A stretch of DNA of 64,000 nucleotides. It comes from Pseudomonas extremaustralis. Lineage in GTDB: Bacteria; Pseudomonadota; Gammaproteobacteria; Pseudomonadales; Pseudomonadaceae. Within the stretch, counting starts at the first letter, position 1; every line of letters begins with the position of its first letter. Location of the stretch: assembly GCF_900102035.1 (NCBI RefSeq), contig NZ_LT629689.1, forward strand, positions 4,262,001 through 4,326,000. The letters are read 5' to 3'. The notes below the pieces were generated by a model, which saw nothing but the letters and a program-made list of their open reading frames with translations, was not told where the DNA came from and ran no database searches. The translations under genes were made by a program, and so were the position numbers. Below, in pieces: positions 45,177-56,454 of the stretch.

Positions 45177-46729
45177 TGACCCCATCGCTCTCCACCCCCG
45201 CCCTGCGCAGGGGGCGCAAGCACCCGTCAATCTGGCTGTTGCTTCCTGTGCTGTTCCTGGTCGGCCTGAGCCTGCTGCCGCTGGTGTATGTCGGGCTCAA
45301 GGCCTGGCAAGCCGGCTGGGCGCAGGCGGTGCATCTGCTGTGGCGGCCCTATGTCTTCGGGCTGCTACGCAACACCCTCGCACTGATGGTCGGCGTGACC
45401 GTGGCCTGCGGCGTCATCGGCCTGTCCCTGGCCTGGATGCTGGAACGCAGCAACCTGCCGGGGCGGCGTATCTGGGGCGTGGTCCTGTGCCTGCCCTTTG
45501 CCGTGCCGGCGTTTGTCAGCAGCTTTACCTGGGTGTCGCTGAGCGCCAACTTCGAGGGGCTCGGCGGGGCGATCCTGGTGATGACCCTGTCCAAATACCC
45601 GCTGGTGTTCCTGCCGGTGGCGGCGACCCTGCGCAATCTGGATCCCTCCCTGGAAGAGTCGGCCCGCACCCTGGGCCTGAATCGTTGGGGGGTGTTTTTC
45701 CGCATCACCCTGCCCCTGCTATGGCCATCGCTGCTGGCCGGGGCGCTGTTGATCGCGCTGCATATGTTGGTGGAGTTCGGCGCACTGTCGATCATCGGCC
45801 TGCAGACCTTTACGACCGCGATCTATCAGCAATTCGAGCTGGAATTCAGCAATGCCAACGCCGCGATGCTCTCAGCGGTGCTGCTGGTGATGTGCCTGAC
45901 CCTGCTGTGGCTGGAACTGCGTGTACGCGGCAAGGGTCGACACGTACGCATCGGCCAGGGCGCGGCGCGACATGCAGAACAGGTTCGACTGGGCAAGTGG
46001 GTAGCGCTGGGCCAAGCCTATTGCCTGGCGCTGGCGATCATCGGCAGCGGTATTCCCTTGGGGATGCTCGGTTACTGGCTGGCCGTGGGGTCGTCGGCGG
46101 CGTTTCCGGTGGCCGAGATCGGTGCGGCGCTGTTGTCCTCACTGGCACTGTCGCTGGGCGGCGCGGCGCTGTGCCTGGTGCTCGCGGTGCCGGTAGGGCT
46201 GCTGGTGGTGCGCTACAAGGGCACGCTGGCGATCTGGGCCGAGCGCCTGCCGTACTTGCTGCATGCCCTGCCCGGCCTGGTGATTGCGCTGACACTGGTG
46301 TACTTCGCCTTGCATTACGTGCCGGCGCTGTATCAGACCTCGGCATTGCTGCTGATCGCGTATGCATTGCTGTTCCTGCCCCTGGCCCAGGCGCCGATAC
46401 GCACGGCCTTGAACAAGGCCGCGCCGCAACTGGAAGAGGCCGCGCGCACGCTGGGTGCATCGTCGTTCAGTGCGTTTTGCCGAGTGACCTTGCCGATTAT
46501 TTTCCCGGCATTGGGTGCGGCGTTCGCGCTGGTATTTCTCGATGCGATGAAGGAATTGACGGCCACATTGCTGTTGAGCCCGACAGGGTTGAACACCCTG
46601 GCGACGGCCGTGTGGGCGCATACCTCGAATGTGGAATTCGCGGCGGCGGCGCCGTATGCGGCGTTGTTGATTCTGGTGTCGGGGTTGCCGGTGTATTTGC
46701 TGACGACGCGAATGTATCTGAGCCGCTGA
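45176..46729 (+). CDS. fbpB: iron(III) ABC transporter permease
   Basis: Fused two-domain permease of 517 aa with about twelve membrane helices. Each half has an EAA loop for ATPase contact: EESARTLGLNRWGVFFRITL in the first and EEAARTLGASSFSAFCRVTL in the second. This is the FbpB/ThiP layout, here paired with FbpA. The ATP-binding FbpC subunit is not next to it; the following gene is an MCP on the other strand, with a hairpin terminator between. Confidence 0.92.
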   Translation: MTPSLSTPALRRGRKHPSIWLLLPVLFLVGLSLLPLVYVGLKAWQAGWAQAVHLLWRPYVFGLLRNTLALMVGVTVACGVIGLSLAWMLERSNLPGRRIWGVVLCLPFAVPAFVSSFTWVSLSANFEGLGGAILVMTLSKYPLVFLPVAATLRNLDPSLEESARTLGLNRWGVFFRITLPLLWPSLLAGALLIALHMLVEFGALSIIGLQTFTTAIYQQFELEFSNANAAMLSAVLLVMCLTLLWLELRVRGKGRHVRIGQGAARHAEQVRLGKWVALGQAYCLALAIIGSGIPLGMLGYWLAVGSSAAFPVAEIGAALLSSLALSLGGAALCLVLAVPVGLLVVRYKGTLAIWAERLPYLLHALPGLVIALTLVYFALHYVPALYQTSALLLIAYALLFLPLAQAPIRTALNKAAPQLEEAARTLGASSFSAFCRVTLPIIFPALGAAFALVFLDAMKELTATLLLSPTGLNTLATAVWAHTSNVEFAAAAPYAALLILVSGLPVYLLTTRMYLSR

Positions 46730-46732
46730 AAC

Positions 46733-46760
46733 CGTTATCGGGAGCTTGCTCCCGATAACG
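46733..46760. terminator. perfect 13-bp hairpin between convergent fbpB and MCP genes
   Basis: CGTTATCGGGAGC / GCTCCCGATAACG with a two-base loop. It shares GGGAGCTTGCTCCC with the local REP family. It probably terminates transcription from both sides. Confidence 0.75.
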
Positions 46761-46775
46761 CCAGCCCAGGCAACA

Positions 46776-48710
46776 CTAGGCCCGGAACTGCCCCAGGCTC
46801 GCCTTCAACTGCGCCGCCAACCCATCCAGCACCTTGCCACTGGCGGTAGTCTCAACCACCGCCTGCGCAGCGCGCTCGGCCTGGGCATGGATGACCTCGA
46901 CCCGCCCACGCACCGCGTGCGCGCCCTGGGCTTGATGCTCGGCCGCGCGCGTGGCCAGGCCGATTGCCGCATGCACCTGTTCCACCGACGCCTGTACGGT
47001 CTGCTGCAAGCGCACACTGTCACGCAGCACCACCAATCCTTCATTGGCCTGGCGTCCGGCCTTGCCGATGGTTTCCACCGCCTCACGCGCGCCCTGCTGC
47101 AACGCGACGATATGCGCCTGGATATCGCCGGTGGAGCTCTGGGTCTTGCTGGCCAGCGCACGCACTTCGTCCGCCACCACCGCAAAGCCGCGCCCGGTCT
47201 CACCGGCACGCGCCGCCTCGATCGCCGCGTTGAGTGCCAACAAGTTGGTCTGCTCGGCAATGCCGTGGATCACCGTGAGTACGACTTCGATCTGTTCGCT
47301 TTGCTGCGCCAGGCGCTCAATCACTTGGGAGCCCGCTTGTACCTGCCCCGCCAGCGCTTCGATCAGAGTGCCGACTTGCGCCGACGTGCGCGAGTTCTCA
47401 TCAGTAGCCTGGCGAATGTCCACCACTTGCTGCAACGCGGCTTGCATCGCATGGCTTTCAGACTGGGCCGCATCGGCCATTTGCGACAGTGCGCGCAAGC
47501 TCTCCGCCACCTCATCACGCTGCAGTCCGGCTGCGGCATCGGCACCGGCATTGCGCAAGGTCATGGCGCCGATTTCCACGCCGGTACGCTGGGCCACATC
47601 GCCCGCCTCGCGCACGATCGGCTGCAACTTATCCACAAACCGATTGACCGCCGAAGCCATGGCGCCAATTTCGTCCTTGCTGTTGATCTGTACACGCTTG
47701 GTGAGGTCGCCCTCACCCGCCGCCAAGTCATCCATGGCCGCAATCAATAGCTTCAGGCGATTGACCACCCGCCGCCCCAGTACCACGGCGATCAGCAGCA
47801 ATACGCCAAAACCGACAACAGCCAGGCCCATGCCGATACGCCAGCGCAAGGTGCCCGCGGCCTCTTGCACGGCGCTGGTGGTGTTGGCGGTCATCTGGGT
47901 CGCAGTGGCTTGCGCAGACTGCAAGCGCGCGCCCATGGCTGCTGCGCTATCCGCCGCAGCGCCTTTGAGACTGTCGCCGACCAACTGATCCCCGCTGGCG
48001 ATCAATGCCGCAAAGCGCTTATCCAACGCCAGCAGGTCGGTTTCTACCGCGGCGGTCGAAACCCCCATGCGGACCTTGCCAATCTCGACGCCGTTGGGGC
48101 TGATGGATGCTTCGACGTAGTACACGGAAGCGTCCGATTTGGCGGCGTCCAGCAATTTGTCCAGGGCGCGGTCACCCTTGCCCTTTTCCAGCAGGGCCTG
48201 GTTGATCGGGTTTTCCCGGTTCAGGTAACGGGTCAAGTGCTCACCGGCAGCATCGTCGTAGACCACGAACAGCACGTTGGGATTGCGCTGGGCCCGTCGG
48301 GCGAACTCCGACAGCGTCGGCACATCGTTGTCCCACATGGCGCGAGGCGCCACGGAGGCCAACAGTTGCGCCATATCGTTAGCGGAGTCTTGCAGATCTT
48401 TTTCCAGGGTCGCACGCAGTTGTTTCTGCTCTTCCTGCAAGCGCGCGGAAAGCCCTGCGGTCAGGCGCTGACGGGTACTGGCGGACAAACTGTCCAGGCT
48501 GGATGTGACTTCCTTGCCGGCCTGAGCCAATTCGCCCGACAATTTCTGACTGTCGACCCCCAGGCGATTGCCCAAATCGGCTTCCAGCGCCGTGACCGTG
48601 CTCCGGGTTAGAGCGACCGCTACGAGCACCTGCACCAAAAGAGCGATACCTAGGGTAACGAACACCGGCCGCAACAGACGGCTTTGTAACAACGAGAGAA
48701 CGGCAGACAT
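46776..48710 (-). CDS. methyl-accepting chemotaxis protein
   Basis: Transmembrane chemoreceptor of 644 aa. TM1 is at about 14-34, then a periplasmic sensor domain of about 255 residues, TM2 at about 292-312, a HAMP domain (313-366) and a signalling domain whose tip is [19 protein letters not shown], the methyl-accepting hallmark. No CheR-binding pentapeptide is seen at the C-terminus. ATG 48710 follows GGAGGGATTCCCG. The sensor resembles dCache-type domains by layout, but I cannot name the ligand. It stands alone downstream of purA. Confidence 0.93.
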   Translation of the reverse strand: MSAVLSLLQSRLLRPVFVTLGIALLVQVLVAVALTRSTVTALEADLGNRLGVDSQKLSGELAQAGKEVTSSLDSLSASTRQRLTAGLSARLQEEQKQLRATLEKDLQDSANDMAQLLASVAPRAMWDNDVPTLSEFARRAQRNPNVLFVVYDDAAGEHLTRYLNRENPINQALLEKGKGDRALDKLLDAAKSDASVYYVEASISPNGVEIGKVRMGVSTAAVETDLLALDKRFAALIASGDQLVGDSLKGAAADSAAAMGARLQSAQATATQMTANTTSAVQEAAGTLRWRIGMGLAVVGFGVLLLIAVVLGRRVVNRLKLLIAAMDDLAAGEGDLTKRVQINSKDEIGAMASAVNRFVDKLQPIVREAGDVAQRTGVEIGAMTLRNAGADAAAGLQRDEVAESLRALSQMADAAQSESHAMQAALQQVVDIRQATDENSRTSAQVGTLIEALAGQVQAGSQVIERLAQQSEQIEVVLTVIHGIAEQTNLLALNAAIEAARAGETGRGFAVVADEVRALASKTQSSTGDIQAHIVALQQGAREAVETIGKAGRQANEGLVVLRDSVRLQQTVQASVEQVHAAIGLATRAAEHQAQGAHAVRGRVEVIHAQAERAAQAVVETTASGKVLDGLAAQLKASLGQFRA

Positions 48711-48805
48711 CGGGAATCCCTCCACCACGGGTGCCATTAATTTGATAGCACCGCGAAAGAGGTAAACACAGCAAGGGTCGTGCCGCATGCAGAGCTGAAA
48801 CGACG

Positions 48806-48827
48806 AAGGGCTCCCGAAGGAGCCCTT
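48806..48827 (-). terminator. UUCG-loop terminator of purA
   Basis: Stem AAGGGCTCC / GGAGCCCTT with loop CGAA on the plus strand, which reads TTCG on the minus strand. It lies 23 bases after the purA stop. The following T run is short. Confidence 0.6.
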
Positions 48828-48849
48828 TGCTTTCTACATCAACAGCTTA

Positions 48850-50193
<1,344 letters not shown>

Positions 50194-51381
50194 TCAAGAA
50201 GCCAGTGGCGATACTTGCCAAAGCCCGTTCTGCAGAATCAATTGCCGGTCGCAGTCCGCTTCACGGGCGGCGGCCAATGGCTGCCCAGGCAAGGCCTGGA
50301 CGACACGCTGACCCTCACTGCGCAACTGGCAAACCTTTTGCCAGAGTGCTGCATCCGTACTGTCAGGCATCCAGATGCCACCCGACGGCAGCTCGACCTC
50401 AGCACGCCCCAGGGTCACCAGGGTTTTCAAATCGGTGGAAAAGCCGGTGGCCGGACGCGCGCGACCGAAGTCGGCGCCGATATCGTCGTAACGACCGCCT
50501 TGGGCGATGGCCTGGCCAACTCCCGGTACAAATACGGCGAACACCACACCGGTGTGATAGTGGTAGCCGCGCAACTCGCCCAGATCAAAATACAGCGGTA
50601 ACGTCGGGAAACGTGCCGACAACTGCCCGGCAATCGCAAACACGTCATCCAGTGCAGCCAATACCGGCGCCGGCGCATTGGCCAGACGCTCACGCGCTTC
50701 TACCAGGACTTCACGACCGCCGCACAGGTTGACCAACGCGCGCAGCATCCCGGCCAAGTCGGCAGGAACGCCTTCGGTCAGGGCGACGACTTCATCGATA
50801 GCCTTGCGTTGCAGAGCATCGAACAACTGTTGCTCCGCGGCACCGGACAATCCGGCCGCACGGGCCAAGCCACGGTAGATACCGACGTGGCCCAGGTCCA
50901 TGTGGACATCGGGAACATCAGCCAGTTGCAGCATGGCCAGCATCAGGCTGATCACTTCAACGTCGCTGCTCGGGCTGGCATCGCCATACAACTCGGCGCC
51001 CAGTTGGATCGGGCTGCGCGACGACGACAACGCCCGAGGCTTTGCATGCAGCACGCTGCCGGCGTAGCACAGACGGCTCGGACCTTCGCGACGCAGGGTG
51101 TGCGCATCGATGCGCGCCACTTGCGGCGTGATGTCGGCACGGAACCCCATTTGCCGGCCCGACTGCGGGTCGATGACCTTGAAGGTGCGCAGATCCAGGT
51201 CCTGGCCCGCGCCGGTCAGCAGAGATTCCAGGTACTCGATATGGGGGGTCACGACAAACTCGTAACCCCAGCTCTGGAACAGATCCAACACCTGGCGACG
51301 CGCTACTTCAATGCGCGCAGCTTCTGGTGGCAGTACTTCTTCGATGCCATCTGGCAGCAGCCAGCGGTCTACCGTTGCCAT
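50194..51381 (-). CDS. hisZ: ATP phosphoribosyltransferase regulatory subunit HisZ
   Basis: Class II aminoacyl-tRNA-synthetase-like protein of 395 aa that pairs with short-form HisG in the first step of histidine synthesis; it has no catalytic site of its own. The N-terminus ([20 protein letters not shown]) and [20 protein letters not shown] are diagnostic. It is 54 bases upstream of purA and separated by 294 bases and a terminator from hflC. Confidence 0.95.
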   Translation of the reverse strand: MATVDRWLLPDGIEEVLPPEAARIEVARRQVLDLFQSWGYEFVVTPHIEYLESLLTGAGQDLDLRTFKVIDPQSGRQMGFRADITPQVARIDAHTLRREGPSRLCYAGSVLHAKPRALSSSRSPIQLGAELYGDASPSSDVEVISLMLAMLQLADVPDVHMDLGHVGIYRGLARAAGLSGAAEQQLFDALQRKAIDEVVALTEGVPADLAGMLRALVNLCGGREVLVEARERLANAPAPVLAALDDVFAIAGQLSARFPTLPLYFDLGELRGYHYHTGVVFAVFVPGVGQAIAQGGRYDDIGADFGRARPATGFSTDLKTLVTLGRAEVELPSGGIWMPDSTDAALWQKVCQLRSEGQRVVQALPGQPLAAAREADCDRQLILQNGLWQVSPLAS

Positions 51382-51560
51382 TACGCCATTCCCCTATGAT
51401 CCGGGCGGCCAGCCCTCGGCCGAGCCTTGAGTGAAGCAGAAAATACCCGCGCCCCGCATAAACCACGCGCAAGAGCGACGTGACGAACGGCCTGCAAACG
51501 GCCTCGTCGGGCACTTTCCTCGAAAAACCTGTCACGCCTGCCGAATCAAACATACAGACG

Positions 51561-51585
51561 CAAAAAAGCCGGGAATTTCCCGGCT
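51561..51585 (-). terminator. terminator of the hflX-hflK-hflC run
   Basis: AGCCGGG / CCCGGCT stem around AATTT (51567-51585), followed on the minus strand by TTTTT. It lies between hflC and hisZ, so hisZ-purA probably also have their own promoter. Confidence 0.88.
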
Positions 51586-51675
51586 GCCGCATCATACACC
51601 CGTTTTCTGAAAGGATCACCCCGCCAGGCGTTTTAGCCGCCCGACGGGAGTGACACCTACAGAATCACAGGCTGG

Positions 51676-52542
51676 TTACTTGGACTTTTCCAGGTAGCGG
51701 AAGAAATCACTGCTTGGGTCCAGCACCATGATATCGGTTTTGTTCGCGAAGCTTTCACGGTAGGCACGCAGGCTACGGTAGAACGCGTAGAACTCCTGGT
51801 CCTGGCCGTAGGCCTTGGCGTAGATCGCCGCTGCTTGAGCGTCACCATCACCACGCGCCTCTTCAGACTCGCGATAGGCCTCAGCCAGCAGTACGCGACG
51901 CTGACGGTCGGCATCCGCACGAATACCCTCGGCCAGCTCGTTACCTTTGGCACGGTGCTCACGCGCTTCACGCTCACGCTCGGTGCTCATCCGCTCGAAC
52001 ACGCTGCGATTCACTTCCTTCGGCAGGTCGATAGCCTTGACCCGAACATCGATGACTTCGATGCCCAGCTCTTTTTCCGCCATCGCGTTCAACGAGCGCG
52101 TGATGTCAGCCATCAACGCATCACGTTCGCCGGATACCACCTCGTGCAGGGTGCGCTTACCAAACTGGTCACGCAGACCCGATTCCAGACGACGCGACAA
52201 ACGCTCGTCGGCAATCTGCTTGAGGCCGGAGGTCGCCGTGTAGAAACGCTCGGCATCCTTGACGCGCCATTTGGCGTAGGCATCCACCATCACGGCTTTC
52301 TTTTCCAGGGTCAGGAAGCGCTGTGTCGGTGCATCCAGGGTCATCAGGCGGGCGTCGAACTTGCGCACCTGGTTGACGTAGGGGACTTTCACATGCAGGC
52401 CCGGCTGGACATCCGCCTGGACCACGCGACCGAATTGCAGCAGCACCGCGCGCTCGGTCTGAGCGACGATGTAGAAGCAGTTCCAGGCAGCGATGACCAC
52501 GACGACACCCACAATCAGGGCGGTCAGCGATTTATTGCTCAT
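51676..52542 (-). CDS. hflC: protease modulator HflC
   Basis: SPFH membrane protein of 288 aa; with HflK it forms a large assembly around FtsH and modulates its proteolysis. A single helix (about 6-23) precedes NCFYIVAQTERAVLLQFG and the prohibitin domain; the C-terminus ends MVLDPSSDFFRYLEKSK. It overlaps the hflK stop by one base (TGATG). The homologue at 6648-7529 is a diverged paralogue. Confidence 0.96.
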   Translation of the reverse strand: MSNKSLTALIVGVVVVIAAWNCFYIVAQTERAVLLQFGRVVQADVQPGLHVKVPYVNQVRKFDARLMTLDAPTQRFLTLEKKAVMVDAYAKWRVKDAERFYTATSGLKQIADERLSRRLESGLRDQFGKRTLHEVVSGERDALMADITRSLNAMAEKELGIEVIDVRVKAIDLPKEVNRSVFERMSTEREREAREHRAKGNELAEGIRADADRQRRVLLAEAYRESEEARGDGDAQAAAIYAKAYGQDQEFYAFYRSLRAYRESFANKTDIMVLDPSSDFFRYLEKSK

Positions 52543-53717
52543 CAACGACTCTCCCTGGTACGTGTTTGCTGTTGCAGCAAGTCAGCGGCCGCACGGGCAC
52601 TCGCTTCATTGGCAGCGGCATTGGAACCGGTGGACGGTGCACTGGTACTGCTACGACCACCTTCGATCATCTTGTCCAGCGGCAGGTACAGCAGGTTGTT
52701 CTGCCCACCTTTGCTGCCGGTCACGAGAACCTTGCTGGTGTTGCTGAAGACTTCCTGCATGGTGTCCAGGTACAGACGCTGACGCGTGACTTCCGGTGCC
52801 TTGCGGTACTCGGCGACCAACTTGGTAAAGCGATCCGCCTCACCCTTGGCGCGCGAGACCACTTCGTCGCGGTAACCGTTGGCATCTTCAAGGATGCGCT
52901 GGGCCTGACCACGGGCTTCCGGCACAACGCCGTTGGCATAGGTTTCAGCCTGGTTGCGCGAACGCTGCTCGTCTTCACGGGCGCGGATCACGTCGTCGAA
53001 GGCTTCCTGCACTTCACGCGGTGCGGCTGCGCTCTGTACGTTCACCTGGGTCACGGTGATACCGGTGCGATAGGTGTCGAGGAACCGTTGCAGGCGCTCC
53101 TTGATTTCGCTGGCCATCAATTCACGACCTTCGGTCAGCACCTGGTCCATGGCGGTAGAACCCACCACATGGCGCAGGGCGCTTTCGGTCGCGTGTTGCA
53201 GGCTGATTTCCGGCTGATCGACGTTCAGCACGAAGTCCTGCAGGTTGCTGATCTTGTACTGCACGGTCAGCGGCACCTCGACGATGTTCTCGTCTTCGGT
53301 CAGCATCTGGCCCTGCTTGGTGTAGGCACGCTCACGCGTTACGTTCTCCATGTACTTCTTGTCGATCGGCGGGAAGTAGATGTTCAAGCCCGGACCGACA
53401 GTCTCGTAGTACTTGCCGAAGCGCAGCACCACGGCCTGCTCCTGCTCGTCCACCACGTATACGGCGCTGTAGAGCCATACGGCCGCCAGCACGACAAGGC
53501 CCAGGCCCAGCAGGCCATAGCCGCCACCCCTGCTTGTACGACCGCCGTCGTCACCGCCACGTTTTTTTCCACCACCGAACAACCCATTCAGGCTTTCCTG
53601 CAGCTTTCGGAAGGCCTCGTCGAGATCTGGTGGCCCCTTGCGGTCGCCATTATTGCGGCGCTTACCACCCCAAGGATCCTGATTATTCGAGTTGCCACCC
53701 GGCTCATTCCAAGCCAT
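52542..53717 (-). CDS. hflK: FtsH protease activity modulator HflK
   Basis: SPFH protein of 391 aa with a Gly/Asn/Lys-rich cytoplasmic N-terminus (MAWNEPGGNSNNQDPWGGKR), one membrane helix (about 68-87), and YVVDEQEQAVVLRFGKYYET opening the SPFH domain. The C-terminus is polar and Ser/Ala-rich. ATG 53717 has GGAGAG upstream. The gene order hflX-hflK-hflC is standard. Confidence 0.97.
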   Translation of the reverse strand: MAWNEPGGNSNNQDPWGGKRRNNGDRKGPPDLDEAFRKLQESLNGLFGGGKKRGGDDGGRTSRGGGYGLLGLGLVVLAAVWLYSAVYVVDEQEQAVVLRFGKYYETVGPGLNIYFPPIDKKYMENVTRERAYTKQGQMLTEDENIVEVPLTVQYKISNLQDFVLNVDQPEISLQHATESALRHVVGSTAMDQVLTEGRELMASEIKERLQRFLDTYRTGITVTQVNVQSAAAPREVQEAFDDVIRAREDEQRSRNQAETYANGVVPEARGQAQRILEDANGYRDEVVSRAKGEADRFTKLVAEYRKAPEVTRQRLYLDTMQEVFSNTSKVLVTGSKGGQNNLLYLPLDKMIEGGRSSTSAPSTGSNAAANEASARAAADLLQQQTRTRESR

Positions 53718-53813
53718 AGCGCTCTCCATCTGATAAAGCAAAGACGCACCCACGGCGCGCCGACCAATGCTACAGAATGCCTGCCACTGCGGCACAACCG
53801 CTTTCGGAGGCTT

Positions 53814-55115
53814 TTATTGCAAAGTGTGTTGTTCGATGAACTCTGTCGGCACCACACCTTCACGGCTGACCAGCCGATTCAGCTCCGAGCGCGGCAATCG
53901 AACGGCCAGCAAGCTGACACCCTCTTCGTCGTGTTCTTCTTTCTGTACCGCGCCCAGTTCGAAAAACTGTGCACGCAGTCGAGCAAAACGCTGAGGCAAG
54001 CGCAAGGTGCCGATAAACAAATCACTGCCCAGCAACTCGGCAATGGCTTGTTCAAGCAGCTCCAGGCCCGTGCCATCGCGCGCCGACAGCCATACCCGCT
54101 GGGGCCTGCCGTTCTCGTCGCGCTGGATTTGTGGCTCAACGCCTTCAAGCAAATCGAGTTTGTTATACACCTCGAGGATCGGCAAGTCCTGGGCACCAAT
54201 CTCACCCAGCACCACCATCACCTGCTCAATTTGCAACATGCGATCCGGTTCGGCCGCATCGATCACGTGCAACAGCAGGTCGGAATTGCTCGACTCTTCG
54301 AGCGTAGACCGGAATGCCTCTACCAGCTTGTGGGGCAAGTGGCGAATGAAACCCACGGTGTCGGCCAGGACAATCGGCCCGAGGTCGTCCAGGTCCAGGC
54401 GGCGCAAGGTCGGATCGAGGGTAGCGAACAGTTGGTCAGCGGCGTAAACGTCCGATTTGGTCACGTTATTGAACAACGTGGATTTGCCGGCGTTGGTATA
54501 GCCCACCAGGGAAACGGTAGGGATATCCGCCCGCATGCGGCCACGACGCGACTGCTCGCGCTGGCTGCGGACTTTCTCCAGGCGGCCCTTGATCTGGCGC
54601 AGGCGAACCCGCAGCAGGCGCCGGTCGGTTTCCAGTTGGGTTTCACCCGGACCACGCATGCCGATACCGCCACCCTGACGCTCAAGGTGGGTCCAGCCAC
54701 GAACCAGGCGGGTGCTCATGTGGTCAAGCTGGGCCAGTTCAACCTGGAGCTTGCCCTCATGGGTACGGGCGCGTTGGGCGAAAATATCGAGAATCAGACC
54801 GGTGCGGTCGATCACGCGACACTCGAAAACACGTTCGAGGTTACGTTCCTGACTGGGCGTGAGGGTGTGATTGAAAATCACCAGATCGGCTTCCAGGGCA
54901 TGTACCAGGTCGCGCAGTTCCTCGACCTTGCCGCTGCCAATCAGGAATTTGGCGGTTGGCCGATGACGCGGCACGTTAAAAAACGCAACGGTCTCGGCGC
55001 CGGCCGAATTTGCCAACTCCTGAAACTCCTGCGGATCTTCGCGCGCCTCAGGGTCCTGTCCATCCAAGTGAACGAGGATCACTCGTTCACCACCACCGTG
55101 GCGCTCAAAGAACAA
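53814..55115 (-). CDS. hflX: ribosome-rescue GTPase HflX
   Basis: Ribosome-associated GTPase of 433 aa that splits stalled ribosomes under stress in relatives. The N-terminal HflX domain (GERVILVHLDGQDPE) has GGGIGMRGPGETQLETDRR, then the GTPase domain with G1 GYTNAGKST, G3 DTVGF and NKLD. The likely start is TTG 55115, with AGGAG about nine bases before it, as in related Pseudomonas genes. It begins 12 bases after the hfq stop. Confidence 0.95.
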   Translation of the reverse strand: MFFERHGGGERVILVHLDGQDPEAREDPQEFQELANSAGAETVAFFNVPRHRPTAKFLIGSGKVEELRDLVHALEADLVIFNHTLTPSQERNLERVFECRVIDRTGLILDIFAQRARTHEGKLQVELAQLDHMSTRLVRGWTHLERQGGGIGMRGPGETQLETDRRLLRVRLRQIKGRLEKVRSQREQSRRGRMRADIPTVSLVGYTNAGKSTLFNNVTKSDVYAADQLFATLDPTLRRLDLDDLGPIVLADTVGFIRHLPHKLVEAFRSTLEESSNSDLLLHVIDAAEPDRMLQIEQVMVVLGEIGAQDLPILEVYNKLDLLEGVEPQIQRDENGRPQRVWLSARDGTGLELLEQAIAELLGSDLFIGTLRLPQRFARLRAQFFELGAVQKEEHDEEGVSLLAVRLPRSELNRLVSREGVVPTEFIEQHTLQ

Positions 55116-55127
55116 AGGAGACTCCTA

Positions 55128-55388
55128 TCAGGCGTTACCTGGCTCAGCGTCAGCCGCATCATCACCTGCTGCGCTAGGCAGACGGATCGGACGAACTGGA
55201 ACGACTGTCGAGATAGCGTGCTTGTAAACCATCTGGCTGACGGTGTTTTTCAGCAGGATCACGAACTGGTCGAACGATTCAATGGTGCCTTGCAGCTTGA
55301 TACCGTTGACCAAGTAGATGGAAACCCCCACTTTTTCTTTACGTAAAGTATTCAAGTAAGGGTCTTGTAGCGAATGCCCTTTTGACAT
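55128..55388 (-). CDS. hfq: RNA chaperone Hfq
   Basis: Hexameric RNA-binding Sm-like protein of 86 aa that matches sRNAs to mRNAs. Sm1 motif ([19 protein letters not shown]) and Sm2 motif [10 protein letters not shown] are intact, followed by a short C-terminal tail. ATG 55388 has AAGGAG upstream. The Pseudomonas order miaA-hfq-hflX is kept. Confidence 0.98.
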
Positions 55389-55482
55389 GTGCCGCACTCC
55401 TTTAAGGATCAATAATAAAAAATCGGAAAATAAATAGCTTATGGCCGTCACTCCCCCAAGGATAGACGGCAATTGCAAGGAC

Positions 55483-56454
55483 TCAGCTCAATATGGAGAC
55501 CGTTCCCAAGTATTTCAAGGCGCGTGACAGATTGTCGCTGTCCAGACTGTCCAACCAGTGCAAATCGCTCCAGCTGCGCAGCCAAGTGAACTGGCGCTTC
55601 GCCAATTGGCGCGTGGCAATGATGCCGCGCTCCTGCATTTCGTCTGACGTCAACTTGCCATCCAGGTGATCCCAGACTTGGCGGTAGCCTACAGCACGTA
55701 TCGAAGGCAGCCCTGGGTGCAGGTCACCTCTCGAACGCAGTGCTACGACCTCATCCACAAACCCCTGTTCCAACATAATCGTGAATCTTTGTGCAATTCG
55801 TTCATGCAGCACCTGGCGATTTGCCGGAGCAATGGCCAGATTCGCCACAGTATAGGGCAATTGTGACTGTCCAGATGCGCCTGCGTCAGCACTTTGCGCA
55901 GATTGTCGCTGGCGATGTTCGGTCATGGTCAGGCCACTGACCCGCCAGACTTCCAGCGCGCGAGTGAGCCGCTGGGGGTCATTGGGGTGAATGCGCGCTG
56001 CGGACACCGGGTCCACTGCCGCCAACTGGTCGTGCAGGGCTTGCCAGCCAAGGCGCGCAGCCTCCTCTTCAAGTTCGACGCGGACCTGGGGGTCGGCTGG
56101 CGGCATATCCGCCAGGCCTTCCTGCAAAGCCTTGTAATAGAGCATCGTGCCGCCCACCAGCAGCGGGATGTTGCCTCGCGCGGTGATCTCGGCCATGGCC
56201 GCCAGGGCATCGGCGCGGAAATCCGCGGCGGAATAGCTCTCGGCCGGGTCGATGATGTCGATCAAACGGTGCGGATAGCGCGCCAACAGTTCTTTTGAAG
56301 GCTTGGCGGTGCCGATATCCATGCCCCGGTAAACCAGGGCCGAGTCGACACTGATCAGCTCGCACGGCAACACCTTGGTCAGCTCGATGGCCAGGTCGGT
56401 CTTGCCGGCAGCTGTGGGGCCCATCAGGAAAATCGCGGGGGGCAAGGCACTCAT
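55483..56454 (-). CDS. miaA: tRNA dimethylallyltransferase
   Basis: Adds the dimethylallyl group to A37 of tRNAs reading codons starting with U; 323 aa. P-loop GPTAAGKT (12-19), [19 protein letters not shown] and the C-terminal [10 protein letters not shown] are MiaA signatures. ATG 56454 overlaps the mutL stop by one base (TGATG). The extra upstream frame is not conserved in length. Confidence 0.97.

Noticed and set aside
47629..47637. Another TTATCCACA inside the chemoreceptor gene
   Set aside because: Single site within coding sequence, consistent with chance, and not part of the intergenic cluster.
51382..51675. Small DUF2065 (YjeT) gene between hisZ and hflC as in some Pseudomonas
   Set aside because: No frame in this gap resembles it; a terminator occupies part of the space.
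52566..55346. Long plus-strand open frame through hflK and hflX
   Set aside because: It crosses three conserved genes on the other strand and resembles nothing known.
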